This document shows positions 16,695-25,579 of a DNA stretch of 64,000 nt, in pieces. Origin of the DNA: Paludibacteraceae bacterium (GTDB lineage: Bacteria; Bacteroidota; Bacteroidia; Bacteroidales; Paludibacteraceae); contig JAGALP010000004.1 of the NCBI GenBank assembly GCA_017625155.1, forward strand, positions 186,001 to 250,000, given 5' to 3'. The notes under the pieces were generated by a model. That model ran no database searches, was not told the origin of the DNA, and was given only the letters and a program-made list of their open reading frames with translations. A program made the translations under genes and the position numbers. Position 1 is the stretch's first letter. Every line of letters starts with the position of its first letter.

Positions 16695-18170
16695 TTAGAA
16701 ATTATAATTCAACTGTATTTGCGCAGAAAACCTCTGTCCAAAAAAGTATTTATATAATGCTGTAGCGGATTGCCAATCATTGATATTGTCTGACAAATGG
16801 ACCTCATCGGACTTTGATAATCCATTATAAACCTTACACCCATAGTGCAAACCACATTGGAGCGACCATTTAGAATCTGGAATAAAGTATTGTACACCCA
16901 GCCCCAAAAATGCGCCAAAAGACAAGCTATTAAGCGATGTATTATTCGCTGTCGTCTGCAGATCAAATTGGCCAAAATCATAGATACCATTTTGGTCTAT
17001 AGTAACACCGAACAACCAATCATAATAACCAGAATAGTTGGCATGCGCACTAACTTTAGTAGTCTGATAGACATCATAAGAGAGATCTACTCCAAATCGA
17101 GTATACAAGCTCAAATCATTGCGCAACATGTAATCGAAGCGAAAAGCAATAGGTAATTCTAAGGCAATACGGTTAATTCGCTCTACATAATCTGTCAACT
17201 GAATCATTCGTTTATAGGCTCCTCCGTCTGGGTCTATTGCCATGTAGGCATCTTCATAAATGCCACTTATTCCTAATCCTACACAATAAATATGAAGGTC
17301 ATACTCAAAACCCCAACGCTGATTATTCTTATAACTTAGTTGGTGATACATACCTATATTGATACCATATGTACCGCCTAAATCATTACACAAGTTAGCT
17401 CTTGGGGCCTCTATTTTAGCTGCCGCAAATGATAGGCCACCATCCAATCCAAAATGCAAGTGACTCTTGATAGTATCTTGCTGATAATGAAAAATCTGTT
17501 CGTCAAAATCAAACGGAGCATATGACCACTTAATCAAAGGAGTTGTCATACGTCTACAATATTGCTCAAGTTCACCAACATCGGTATATTTATTAACTTC
17601 TTCGGCAAATTCTTCATGTAGAATCATGATAGATTCAAAATTGTCCTCCGACTCCAATGCGACGGCTACTATTTCTTCTTGACGTACATCGTAATGAAGT
17701 GTGACTTGAGCGGTGTAATGTTTTTCTGGATACTCAAAACGATTATTTCCATAACTATCTCTTTCAGAAAATTCAATCCTTTTCTTGAATTCAACAATAA
17801 GCTCAATCGTATTACGATCTAGTTGGCTTTCCAAAACGATATTTGCATCTGAAATATCGAACTGCATCTTATACATCGAAGACTTATTAGACACTAGTTT
17901 GGCATAATCCAGAACAGAAATCATAGAACCCTTGTCAGAGATAGATGGCAAATAATCATTCACAATCTGTATCTCGTCTGCATCAAAAAGGCTGATAAAT
18001 TTCTTGGTAGGATTACGCCTTTCTGCCATTTCTGCATAGATATTATAATCCCTTATCCATTGATAAGCAGCCATTCTAGCACTTTTCAACTGAACAGGCT
18101 TGATAGTTTGTGCCGCGGTAGAAGATAGGAGTACAAATATACCAACTATTATTAGAAATATCTTTCTCAT
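16695..18170 (-). CDS. Outer-membrane beta-barrel protein
   Basis: A 491-residue protein with a signal peptide (cleavage after AAQ near 21). Residues about 25-230 form a soluble N-terminal domain. From about 235 to the end there are alternating amphipathic strands, such as LHFGLDGGLSFAAA and SFGAFLGLGVQYFIP, and the last residue is Phe, the usual C-terminal signal for outer-membrane insertion. It resembles the outer-membrane beta-barrel families of Bacteroidota with about 10-12 strands. Its start overlaps the stop of the upstream surface-protein gene by 4 bp, which suggests it may anchor that protein or act with it. Confidence 0.8.
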   Translation of the reverse strand: MRKIFLIIVGIFVLLSSTAAQTIKPVQLKSARMAAYQWIRDYNIYAEMAERRNPTKKFISLFDADEIQIVNDYLPSISDKGSMISVLDYAKLVSNKSSMYKMQFDISDANIVLESQLDRNTIELIVEFKKRIEFSERDSYGNNRFEYPEKHYTAQVTLHYDVRQEEIVAVALESEDNFESIMILHEEFAEEVNKYTDVGELEQYCRRMTTPLIKWSYAPFDFDEQIFHYQQDTIKSHLHFGLDGGLSFAAAKIEAPRANLCNDLGGTYGINIGMYHQLSYKNNQRWGFEYDLHIYCVGLGISGIYEDAYMAIDPDGGAYKRMIQLTDYVERINRIALELPIAFRFDYMLRNDLSLYTRFGVDLSYDVYQTTKVSAHANYSGYYDWLFGVTIDQNGIYDFGQFDLQTTANNTSLNSLSFGAFLGLGVQYFIPDSKWSLQCGLHYGCKVYNGLSKSDEVHLSDNINDWQSATALYKYFFGQRFSAQIQLNYNF

Positions 18171-21100
18171 TGTGCAATCAATTTAAAGGTTTCTACATAA
18201 GTTCCGATTTGCACCCGCATGATATACATTCCTGATGACAAATCAAAAGGTAATGTAGTGCTGATATAATTGGTGTTACCTAGTGCATGTCTACCATAGA
18301 GTTGACCGCTAATGGTATAAATCTCAGTTATTACATTCTCCATGTTGTCATTCTGTATAACTATAGGAATTCGTTTGTGTATTAATGATGGTACAGATAC
18401 CACATTGCCAGTTTGAATGATTAAACTATCGTTCTCCTCTGTGTAATAACTTCTGCTATAGCATTTAGATGATGCATCATAGCGAAGAGTTAACCAATAG
18501 TCATAATTCGAATCATCAAAACCATGCGGCAATAACACATATCTTTGGTTCGAATTCTCTATAGAATATTCCTGTTGACTAATCTTATCGGTATATCCCC
18601 ATTCGTAATAGATATCCCTGTCCTCTTGGCACACCAAAATATCGCTATTAGGTTTACGCACAATGGTAGTGCGGTCAGGAGCAGTTTCGTTACAAATAGC
18701 GATGTCATAGATGATACTACGCTCACATCCGGTGATATCATTGGTAATTAATAGTACTACTGCATCTTTTTGATTTGGATCTTTCCATAATATTTCTACA
18801 TAGGTGGTATTAAGCGTCTCTGTATTTATTTCACCATGATTGTTGTTAATATACCATTGGTAAGTATAACCATCGTTGAGTAGGTCAATAGAATATATTT
18901 CATGTTGGTTATAGCAAACCTCTTTAGGCCCTGATATATATTGTATTTCTGGCAATGGATTAATTTTAATAGCAATGCTATTTGTATATAATGTATCGCA
19001 GACGGAAGCGACTTGTAGACGATACTCCGTCGGTTCAAATAAAGCTGTAGGACTATATGTGGTTTGATTGGCATTAATAATATTTTTCCACTCAGCAGTG
19101 GTACGCAGTTGCCATTGATATGAATAATTACCATCGACACCAGATGGAGCAGTTTGTGTCGTTAATTCACCATTAGGAGCATAGCCATAGCATGTAGAAT
19201 CCACCCCCATAATGGTTCCAGGTGATAATGCCTCGAAAACATCAACACGAATCACATTGCTTATTCGTGAATATACACCACACTTAGTACTTGTTACGAT
19301 GCAACGATAATAGTATGTACCATTCGCTAAAGCAGATGTGGTATAGTTAGAAGATGTACCATTTGGTATATCTACAAAATGTATACTATCACTAGATTGT
19401 TGCCATTGGAATGAATAAAGACTTCCCCCTCCAGTCACTTCAACTTCCATATATGCAGAGTTCATGAAGCAGATTGGGCTTGTGGTGGTAGCAATAATTC
19501 GTAAACTATCGAACACATTAACTTCTATGATATTAGAATACAATACGCCACAATGCTTATTAGAGGAGGCTTGCAAACGGTAAAAATGCTTTGTTAGCAA
19601 TGCACCTGGTTGGTAGGATAAGTTGTTTTCACCCAGTATGTCAGTATATGTTTGACCATCTGCAGATTCTTGCCATTGATAGATGAATGAATCATCAATG
19701 CCACCTAATGCTTCTTGCGTGCATGTCAGTTGTTCAGGAATAGTGTTGTAACAAATTGTATCCGTTTCGCCAACAATGATGGGGGCTGACAATTGATTAC
19801 GAACATATACTTGAATAATATTCGATTCATAGATGCCACAAGTATTAGTAATCTCTAGTTTATAATCAGTCGTTTTTGACAATGCTGGAGGTGCATATGT
19901 GGTGGATGTTGCGCCAGGGATATATGTAAAGACTGAAGTTCCATCGACCCTTTGCATCCATGCGTATGTGAATACACCATCACTACCTAATGCTGGAGTT
20001 TGAATAGTTAAGGGTTCTGGAATAAAACCAAAGCATATAGTGTCTGCTCCTGTAATCACACTTGGAGTAACATCTTCGTATACTTTTACTGTAATGACGT
20101 CACTCGTTTTGGAAACACAACCGTATGTTGGACTAACAACACATCTATAATAGTAAGTGCCAGCAACTGATGGAGCCGTTTGGTATGTGGCAGCATTTGC
20201 ATTACTTAGACAATCGGTAAATGTGATACTATCCATGGACTCTTGCCATTGATATGTATAATCATCACCTGCTCCAGTAGCCATAACTTTGATCTCTCCG
20301 CTAGACATATAGCAAAGTGGTTCTGTACCGACCGCAGTTATCTTAAGATCATCTAGCACAGAGATTTTAGTAATATTAGAGGAATATATACTGCCACATC
20401 CTTGATTAGACGAAGCGATAACGCGATAGTAACGATCTTGTGTTAATGCATCTGGCTGATAGGTAGTCTCGATAGCTCCTTCGATATCGGTGAATGTTAT
20501 ATTATCAACAGATTCTTGCCATTGATAGGTGAAAGTGTCGTCATCGCCTCCTATTGCTGGAGTTTCCACTGATAATTGAGTAGGTGATGTCCCATAGCAG
20601 ATTGTTTCGTTGTAGTCTGATATGATAGGTGCACTTAATGCAGGACGAACGGTGATTGTTAGTTCATTTGAATAAACAATACCACAAGTATTGGTAATCT
20701 TAAGGCGGTAAGTAGTAGTCTGTTTTAGTGCTGGAGGTGTATATGTAGTTGAGGTTGCATCTGTTATATCTTTCCAATCACCAGCAATTCTCTCCTGCCA
20801 TTGATAGGTGTACACACCATCACCTCCTATAGGAGGCGTTAATTGAGAGATAGAAGAGGGAATTGTATTATAACAAATTGTTTGTTCACCTATAATAGAA
20901 CTAGGGATAAGTTGTTCATATCTAATAAACTCTATCGTATCAGTATAAATAGGTAGACAATCATTAGGATAAACTTTTGAATATACGTTGTAACTACCTG
21001 CATCATTAAACGCATACGATGTTGCATTGTTAGTAGAAAACACAACATAGGAAGTTGATGATGGTGTTTTAATATACCATTCATACTTACATGAATCTAA

Positions 21101-21262
21101 TTGTAAACTATCATGTACTATATTTACTACTAAATCTAATGTTCTGGGCATGCATAATGAAGTGGATGATTGGTTTAAATTAACCTTCCAATTAGAACAA
21201 ACATCAGCATGCAATCCACTAAATAGACTAATTACTAGTATTAAGCTGAAAACTCTCTTCAT
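18167..21262 (-). CDS. Giant Ig-like repeat surface protein with T9SS sorting domain
   Basis: A 1031-residue secreted protein. A signal peptide ends near residue 19. Eight modules of about 100 residues follow, each opening with a Cys-Tyr/Phe motif (ICYNT, ICYGT, LCYMS, ICFGF and so on) and carrying a YQWQ-type strand, like SprB/PKD-type Ig folds of Bacteroidota adhesins. Modules 1-3 and 4-6 match as a three-module super-repeat, and module 7 starts a third. The last 80 residues (VITEIYTISGQLYGRH, then SSGMYIMRVQ) match the type IX secretion C-terminal sorting domain. It is the first gene of the cluster, 38 nt after the terminator of a structured RNA on the same strand. The ligand is unknown. 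Confidence 0.85.
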   Translation of the reverse strand: MKRVFSLILVISLFSGLHADVCSNWKVNLNQSSTSLCMPRTLDLVVNIVHDSLQLDSCKYEWYIKTPSSTSYVVFSTNNATSYAFNDAGSYNVYSKVYPNDCLPIYTDTIEFIRYEQLIPSSIIGEQTICYNTIPSSISQLTPPIGGDGVYTYQWQERIAGDWKDITDATSTTYTPPALKQTTTYRLKITNTCGIVYSNELTITVRPALSAPIISDYNETICYGTSPTQLSVETPAIGGDDDTFTYQWQESVDNITFTDIEGAIETTYQPDALTQDRYYRVIASSNQGCGSIYSSNITKISVLDDLKITAVGTEPLCYMSSGEIKVMATGAGDDYTYQWQESMDSITFTDCLSNANAATYQTAPSVAGTYYYRCVVSPTYGCVSKTSDVITVKVYEDVTPSVITGADTICFGFIPEPLTIQTPALGSDGVFTYAWMQRVDGTSVFTYIPGATSTTYAPPALSKTTDYKLEITNTCGIYESNIIQVYVRNQLSAPIIVGETDTICYNTIPEQLTCTQEALGGIDDSFIYQWQESADGQTYTDILGENNLSYQPGALLTKHFYRLQASSNKHCGVLYSNIIEVNVFDSLRIIATTTSPICFMNSAYMEVEVTGGGSLYSFQWQQSSDSIHFVDIPNGTSSNYTTSALANGTYYYRCIVTSTKCGVYSRISNVIRVDVFEALSPGTIMGVDSTCYGYAPNGELTTQTAPSGVDGNYSYQWQLRTTAEWKNIINANQTTYSPTALFEPTEYRLQVASVCDTLYTNSIAIKINPLPEIQYISGPKEVCYNQHEIYSIDLLNDGYTYQWYINNNHGEINTETLNTTYVEILWKDPNQKDAVVLLITNDITGCERSIIYDIAICNETAPDRTTIVRKPNSDILVCQEDRDIYYEWGYTDKISQQEYSIENSNQRYVLLPHGFDDSNYDYWLTLRYDASSKCYSRSYYTEENDSLIIQTGNVVSVPSLIHKRIPIVIQNDNMENVITEIYTISGQLYGRHALGNTNYISTTLPFDLSSGMYIMRVQIGTYVETFKLIAQ

Positions 21263-21300
21263 GTTATTTATTTTCTTTTTTGTCTATCAAGTATAGATAT

Positions 21301-21641
21301 AAAAAAAGCGTGGAGTCCGACTGTTGTCGTTCCACGTTTTGAGGCCTTCGCATTGCCCATTGTATGAGACCGACAACGCTGAAGTCCACGCCGAATATAA
21401 ATATACTCTCGTGCTGTTTTCAAGTTAAAGTACGCGTGTGCGCATATAAATACGCAAACAGTGCACCCAATAGGCACAAGAGGGATAATCTATATCCCGT
21501 AGGACATCTACCGTTGCTAAGTCCTGCATACAATTGAAGGTTGCGAAGTTTCAAAACGTCAGAACAGAGCGTCAATAAACGCCTTTTTAATATGTCTGCT
21601 CCCCCGCCGATGACGTGCAGACATCCCTCGGCGCAGGTTCA
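21301..21641 (-). ncRNA. Structured leader or ncRNA, copy 1
   Basis: Minus-strand transcript of about 340 nt predicted from a strong promoter (21647-21677) to an intrinsic terminator. The 5-prime domain has a hairpin ATGTCTGC/GCAGACAT (plus-strand 21592-21599 and 21617-21624) and a small GCGT/ACGC hairpin (21569-21582). The 3-prime domain has an outer stem (21308-21314 with 21385-21391) and an inner stem (21323-21329 with 21371-21377), then seven T residues. A paralogue at 49500-49772 shares these parts but not the middle. The transcript ends 38 nt before the cluster's first start codon. It could be an attenuator leader or a free small RNA such as a 6S-like RNA. The family was not recognised. 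Confidence 0.65.
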
Positions 21642-21646
21642 CGCTG

Positions 21647-21677
21647 CAAAGGTAGTGAATTATTTTGAATTGAGCAA
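21647..21677 (-). promoter_or_regulatory. Promoter of structured RNA copy 1
   Basis: TTG (21675-21677), 20 nt, then TACCTTTG (21647-21654) on the minus strand. It is the only recognisable promoter upstream of the tubulin-like cluster. Sequence identity with copy 2 continues about 50 bp upstream, including a hairpin at 21679-21703. Confidence 0.8.
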
Positions 21678-21678
21678 G

Positions 21679-21703
21679 AAAAATCGCTTTTTAGGCGATT
21701 TTT
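21679..21703. repeat. Conserved A/T-flanked hairpin upstream of RNA copy 1
   Basis: AAAAATCGC (21679-21687) and GCGATTTTT (21695-21703) pair perfectly. The matching site of copy 2 (49811-49834) keeps the pairing by two G-U pairs if read on the plus strand. It may terminate transcription from either side. Confidence 0.6.
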
Positions 21704-21732
21704 TATAGTGTAGGGTGTAGAGGCAAGTAACA

Positions 21733-21752
21733 CTCGGCGGGAAATCGCCGAG
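21733..21752. repeat. Short hairpin without T-run
   Basis: CTCGGCG (21733-21739) and CGCCGAG (21746-21752) pair perfectly around a 6-nt loop in the gap between the structured RNA and prfC. Apart from this hairpin, the terminator and the 11-mer array, I see nothing in 21704-21999. Confidence 0.5.
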
Positions 21753-21811
21753 CAATAGACAAGTGATGGGAATAGGTGCGGAGGAACATTGTCATGAGTG
21801 AATCAAGTAAC

Positions 21812-21840
21812 AAAAAAATCGCGCTCAATAATGAGCGCGA
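21812..21840 (-). terminator. Intrinsic terminator of prfC
   Basis: TCGCGCTCA (21819-21827) and TGAGCGCGA (21832-21840) form a perfect 9-bp stem with an ATAA loop. On the minus strand it is followed by seven T residues, 160 bp past the prfC stop codon. Confidence 0.85.
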
Positions 21841-21891
21841 AGTGCATAATAATGAGCAACCTTTTTAAGAAGATATGTATGTAGGGTTCTT

Positions 21892-21970
21892 TTATTGATG
21901 TTCCTTGGTTCCTCTCTCGGTTATCTTACGTATATGTTACGTATATCCTACGTATATGGTACGTAATTAC
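21892..21970. repeat. 11-bp degenerate tandem array (GTATATNNTAC)
   Basis: Units GTATATGTTAC (21930), GTATATCCTAC (21941) and GTATATGGTAC (21952) follow in exact 11-bp register, flanked by more degenerate GTTNC-rich units from 21892. It lies just after the prfC stop codon. Confidence 0.75.
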
Positions 21971-21999
21971 AAAGGGAAAGATAAGGATTAAAATGGTGC

Positions 22000-23586
22000 T
22001 TAAAATTCACTGGTAAAGTGGAACTTAATGTTCTTATAGTCGTTCTGCGCCATCTGCAATACATAGCCGCTATCTGCCATAAAGACATCGCGTCCTTCTT
22101 TGTCCTTTGCCATATACTGCGCTTTGCGTTTCTTGAACATCTCCAGTTCGGCTTCGTTGTCCGACTCTATCCAGCATGCCTTGTACATTTGCAATGGCTC
22201 CCAACGGCATTTGGCTTGGTACTCATGCTCAAGACGGTGCTGAATCACCTCAAACTGCAGTTGTCCTACCGTACCGACAATCTTGCGGCCGTTGAACTGG
22301 CTGACAAACAACTGCGCCACACCTTCGTCCATGAGTTGGTTGACGCCTTTCTCCAATTGCTTTTGCTTCATTGGGTCGGCGTTCTCAATATACTTAAACA
22401 TCTCTGGCGAGAAGGATGGCAAGCCCTTGAAGTGGAGATTTTCACCTGCAGTTAGGGTGTCACCAATCTTGAAGTTACCCGTATCTGGCAAACCTACTAT
22501 ATCGCCTGCAAATGCCTCATCCACAGTCTCTTTGCGTTGCGCCATAAAGCAGGTAGGAGCCGAGAAACGCATCTGGCGGTTCTCGCGCACGTGTTTATAA
22601 TAGGTGTTACGCAGGAACTTACCGCTACATATCTTGAAGAAGGCAATACACGAGCGGTGGTTGGGGTCCATATTGGCGTGGATTTTAAAGCAGAAAGCCG
22701 TAAATCCATCTTCCATCGGTTCGACCTTACGCTCCATTGCCTCCACTGGTCGTGGCGAAGGAGCAATCTGCACAAAGCACTCCAAGAGTTCTTTCACACC
22801 AAAGGTGTTCAACGCCGAGCCAAAGAACACAGGAGCCAAATCGCCTGCTAAATAGTCTTCACGAGAGAAAGGATTATACACACCCTCAATCATCTCCAAA
22901 TCTTCTTGCAGCTTCATGGCATCTTGCTCGCCTACGAGCTGCGCAATTTGTGGGTCAGTAACATCGTCAAAACGCAGTGAATCAGTGACTTGCGTCTTAT
23001 TGGGCGTATAGAGGTCGAGGGTAGATTGGAAGATATTATACACGCCTTTGAATCGCTCGCCGCTATTGATAGGCCACGATAGTGGGCGCACATGTATGCC
23101 GAGTTCGCTCTCCACCTCGTCCATGAGGTCGAATGGGTCTTTACCCTCGCGGTCCATCTTATTGACAAACACCATCACAGGGGTCTTGCGCATGCGGCAG
23201 ACTTGCATGAGGCGACGGGTCTGTGTCTCCACACCTTTGGCGGAGTCAATCACAATCACTACCGAGTCCACAGCAGTCAGCGTGCGGAAAGTGTCCTCCG
23301 CAAAGTCTTGGTGACCAGGGGTATCAAGGATATTGATGTGGTAGTTGTTGTAGTCAAAACCCATGACAGAAGTAGCCACGGAGATACCACGTTGCTTCTC
23401 AATCTCCATCCAGTCGGAGGTGGCAGTTTTGCGAATCTTATTGCTTTTTACGGCTCCCGCTACGTGAATAGCACCTCCGTAGAGCAGGAGTTTCTCGGTA
23501 AGCGTCGTTTTACCCGCATCAGGGTGCGAAATAATCGCAAAGGTGCGGCGACGCAAGATTTCTTGTTGTTCAGCGTTGGTTAACAC
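22000..23586 (-). CDS. prfC: Peptide chain release factor 3
   Basis: A 528-residue translational GTPase of the usual RF3 length. G1 is [15 protein letters not shown] (near 20-34), G3 is DTPGHQDF and G4 is NKMDRE. RF3 uses GTP to eject RF1 and RF2 from the ribosome after termination. The domain II and III segments and the C-terminal [13 protein letters not shown] block are all present. No -7 element was found upstream. The gap to the next gene holds only an 11-bp repeat array. Downstream there is a clear terminator at 21812-21840. Confidence 0.97.
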   Translation of the reverse strand: MLTNAEQQEILRRRTFAIISHPDAGKTTLTEKLLLYGGAIHVAGAVKSNKIRKTATSDWMEIEKQRGISVATSVMGFDYNNYHINILDTPGHQDFAEDTFRTLTAVDSVVIVIDSAKGVETQTRRLMQVCRMRKTPVMVFVNKMDREGKDPFDLMDEVESELGIHVRPLSWPINSGERFKGVYNIFQSTLDLYTPNKTQVTDSLRFDDVTDPQIAQLVGEQDAMKLQEDLEMIEGVYNPFSREDYLAGDLAPVFFGSALNTFGVKELLECFVQIAPSPRPVEAMERKVEPMEDGFTAFCFKIHANMDPNHRSCIAFFKICSGKFLRNTYYKHVRENRQMRFSAPTCFMAQRKETVDEAFAGDIVGLPDTGNFKIGDTLTAGENLHFKGLPSFSPEMFKYIENADPMKQKQLEKGVNQLMDEGVAQLFVSQFNGRKIVGTVGQLQFEVIQHRLEHEYQAKCRWEPLQMYKACWIESDNEAELEMFKKRKAQYMAKDKEGRDVFMADSGYVLQMAQNDYKNIKFHFTSEF

Positions 23587-23623
23587 AATCGTTTTATGTC
23601 GTTTTAATAGTTGTTATTCAAAA

Positions 23624-23656
23624 GCTATCTTCGGGGTATCTTCAGGGTATCTTCGG
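23624..23656. repeat. 11-bp tandem array (GGTATCTTCGG)
   Basis: Three units in exact 11-bp register (GCTATCTTCGG at 23624, then GGTATCTTCAG and GGTATCTTCGG) occupy the 74-bp gap upstream of prfC. Confidence 0.7.
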
Positions 23657-23660
23657 GACA

Positions 23661-25349
23661 TTAGCATGTGCACCAAACTATGCGAAAACCAAGCCAATAC
23701 ATGGTAAGAACAGCAATCGCAATGCCCAGCAATATGGCAGCAATAGCAATGCTCCATTTGCCACCAGCGGTTAGTTTCTTGACCTTAGCGTGTGGGTCGT
23801 TGAGCTTCAAGATTGGGTATTGCGCTTGCTCGGTAAGCGTATTGCCAAATAGCACATTGACAATCGCATCTGCGTTGATAGCCCATCCGTTGGCGTTGAG
23901 GAGTGGCGCAAGATTGCGTTTGCGGAGTTTCATCCAAGCAAGAATCATGGAAGGACCACTGATTACCAATAACAAGCCAGGAATCACCAACCAACCCCAC
24001 CAGCCAAGACCTTTCAAGCCTAGAGCTAAACTCGTGAAGAAACTACCTATGTATCCTACAGCCATACCGATGGCAGCAAAGATACCAGCGAACTTAGCGA
24101 TGTCGAATGGAGCAGGTTGCGGTGCTGCGGCTGGTGCTGCACCTGCAGCTGGAGTGGTTTGTAACTTGGTAGTCATATCCGCAAAAGATTTCTTTTCCTT
24201 CTCTGCTGCGGACTTGGTAATCAATCCGCTCACCCAATCGCCCAACTTGCGATAAGGACTCCAAAATGCTTGACCGATGGAGATTGGATTGTCGATGATC
24301 TTCACCACTTCTGCTTCCCAGTCGCGACCTTGACGGTCGTAGAAGAGAGCATTCTTGCCTACCTTTAAGTGGCGGATATCACCTATAGTCATGGCTGCAA
24401 CGATTTGCATCTTTTCGCCTGTAGCGTGCAATGTACATTGGCAATAGATGAGGAACATACCACTATCGGGTGCCTGTGCATTGTGCTTTGCCATGTCATT
24501 CACGCGCAAGCAGAGATTGCAGGCGCGTTGGTCGATCACTAATGTACCAGCTTGGAAGATAGCCCAAGGTGTTTCATCGCTGGCACCGCGTCCTAAAAGC
24601 GCTTTGCCACGTTTGGCATAGAAGTCTTGGAAACTAACGAAATTGCGGAGCAAAGTGCAGAAATCGCGGCAGAGCAATAGCAGTTTTTCCAATGGTTGAT
24701 ATACTGCTTTGGCAGCAGCAATGGCGCCAGCGTTAGCAGCTTCAGCGGCTGCTTTGGCAGCTTCGTACTCGACAATCTTTTTACCCATCTCGGTGAACTG
24801 CTCCTCGGTCAGACCAGGTGCTGCGGCATCGGCAGGAAGAGTGGCTAAACCCAAGGATTGCAGTTTAGCCGTTTGGAAATACTGACCATATGCCTCTTGG
24901 CATGCCTTGTAGGCTGCCATCACGTCAGCAGGGTAGGGAGCTTCAGGCAATGGTTGTTGCTCTACACTCACGTTGGCTATTGCTGCTTTGACGGCAGCAA
25001 GCGATACCATGCCACCTTCCGCTAACGGAGTGGCTACTGCTAATATCGCCTCATCCTTGATGGCTTCGAGAGGTAATGTGTCGTTACCTTTGAGGAGAAT
25101 GTCAGGATTTTGCAATGTGTCGCACAGCCATTGAGCAGTTGCCACTACGTCTTGGATGTGAATCTTGGCATCATGATTGTGGTCAATGAGTGCAAGACTC
25201 TCATCTGGTATTTCCAACCCCGATACTGGGCAGGCTAAGACAGTCCATAATTTTTCGTCTAATTCAGCCAAGTGCTGAATATCTTTACCATTTTTGATGA
25301 TAACGCGCGTGTTGCCGCCAATGTTAGCATATGTCCATGTATGTTTCAT
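23661..25349 (-). CDS. Uncharacterised large membrane protein with EF-hand-like loop
   Basis: A 562-residue protein from the chosen start at 25349 (MKHTWTYANIGG). The longer frame would run upstream through the gene's own promoter at 25392-25421. Residues 56-67 (DHNHDAKIHIQD) fit a 12-residue EF-hand calcium loop with Asp, Asn, Asp, Ile and Asp in place. A long Ala-rich helical stretch lies near 185-215. Two or three transmembrane helices occupy the C-terminal part (about 430-480 and 540-560). No signal peptide and no known enzyme motif. The promoter overlaps that of rpsA on the other strand. Function unknown. Confidence 0.7.
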   Translation of the reverse strand: MKHTWTYANIGGNTRVIIKNGKDIQHLAELDEKLWTVLACPVSGLEIPDESLALIDHNHDAKIHIQDVVATAQWLCDTLQNPDILLKGNDTLPLEAIKDEAILAVATPLAEGGMVSLAAVKAAIANVSVEQQPLPEAPYPADVMAAYKACQEAYGQYFQTAKLQSLGLATLPADAAAPGLTEEQFTEMGKKIVEYEAAKAAAEAANAGAIAAAKAVYQPLEKLLLLCRDFCTLLRNFVSFQDFYAKRGKALLGRGASDETPWAIFQAGTLVIDQRACNLCLRVNDMAKHNAQAPDSGMFLIYCQCTLHATGEKMQIVAAMTIGDIRHLKVGKNALFYDRQGRDWEAEVVKIIDNPISIGQAFWSPYRKLGDWVSGLITKSAAEKEKKSFADMTTKLQTTPAAGAAPAAAPQPAPFDIAKFAGIFAAIGMAVGYIGSFFTSLALGLKGLGWWGWLVIPGLLLVISGPSMILAWMKLRKRNLAPLLNANGWAINADAIVNVLFGNTLTEQAQYPILKLNDPHAKVKKLTAGGKWSIAIAAILLGIAIAVLTMYWLGFRIVWCTC

Positions 25350-25391
25350 AGAATTGTAATGTATTTTATCACAAAATTTAGAAAAGTGCTG

Positions 25392-25421
25392 CAAAAGTAC
25401 AAAAATATTTGCACATATCAA
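25392..25421 (-). promoter_or_regulatory. Promoter of the EF-hand-like membrane protein gene
   Basis: TTG (25419-25421), 19 nt, then TACTTTTG (25392-25399) on the minus strand, 43 bp before the chosen start codon. Confidence 0.7.
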
Positions 25422-25439
25422 AATTTTGTTGTAATTTTG
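25409..25439 (+). promoter_or_regulatory. Promoter of rpsA
   Basis: TTG (25409-25411), 20 nt, then TAATTTTG (25432-25439). It overlaps the divergent promoter on the other strand, so the two polymerases should compete. The rpsA leader would be about 130 nt. Confidence 0.75.
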
Positions 25440-25522
25440 CACGCTTTTTTGTGGGTGGAGTATATGTATGGTTCGCTCGCGCGAGAAAAAAGCAGAATAT
25501 TATTGTTTAACTTTTAAATCGG

Positions 25523-25562
25523 AAGGCGATTAGGTCCTAAGGTAATTAGGCTATGAGGCTTT
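25523..25562. repeat. Octamer array in the rpsA leader
   Basis: Five 8-bp units in register starting at 25523 (AAGGCGAT, TAGGTCCT, AAGGTAAT, TAGGCTAT, GAGGCTTT). The same octamer type occurs inside argS, the MBOAT gene, dsbD and the coiled-coil gene. It ends 18 bp before the S1 start codon. Confidence 0.7.
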
Positions 25563-25579
25563 TCAAAACATTTGCTAAA

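Noticed and set aside
4496-21262. Prophage or integrative element
   Set aside because: No integrase, att repeat, tRNA junction, phage or conjugation gene was seen. The cluster looks like resident envelope genes.
21268-21477. 69-residue minus-strand frame in RNA copy 1
   Set aside because: It spans the terminator stem and is not kept in copy 2.
21301-21641. tmRNA, RNase P RNA or SRP RNA
   Set aside because: No tRNA-like ends or CCA, no RNase P core sequence such as GAGGAAAGTCC, and two paralogous copies argue against a single-copy housekeeping RNA. A 6S-like RNA was not excluded.
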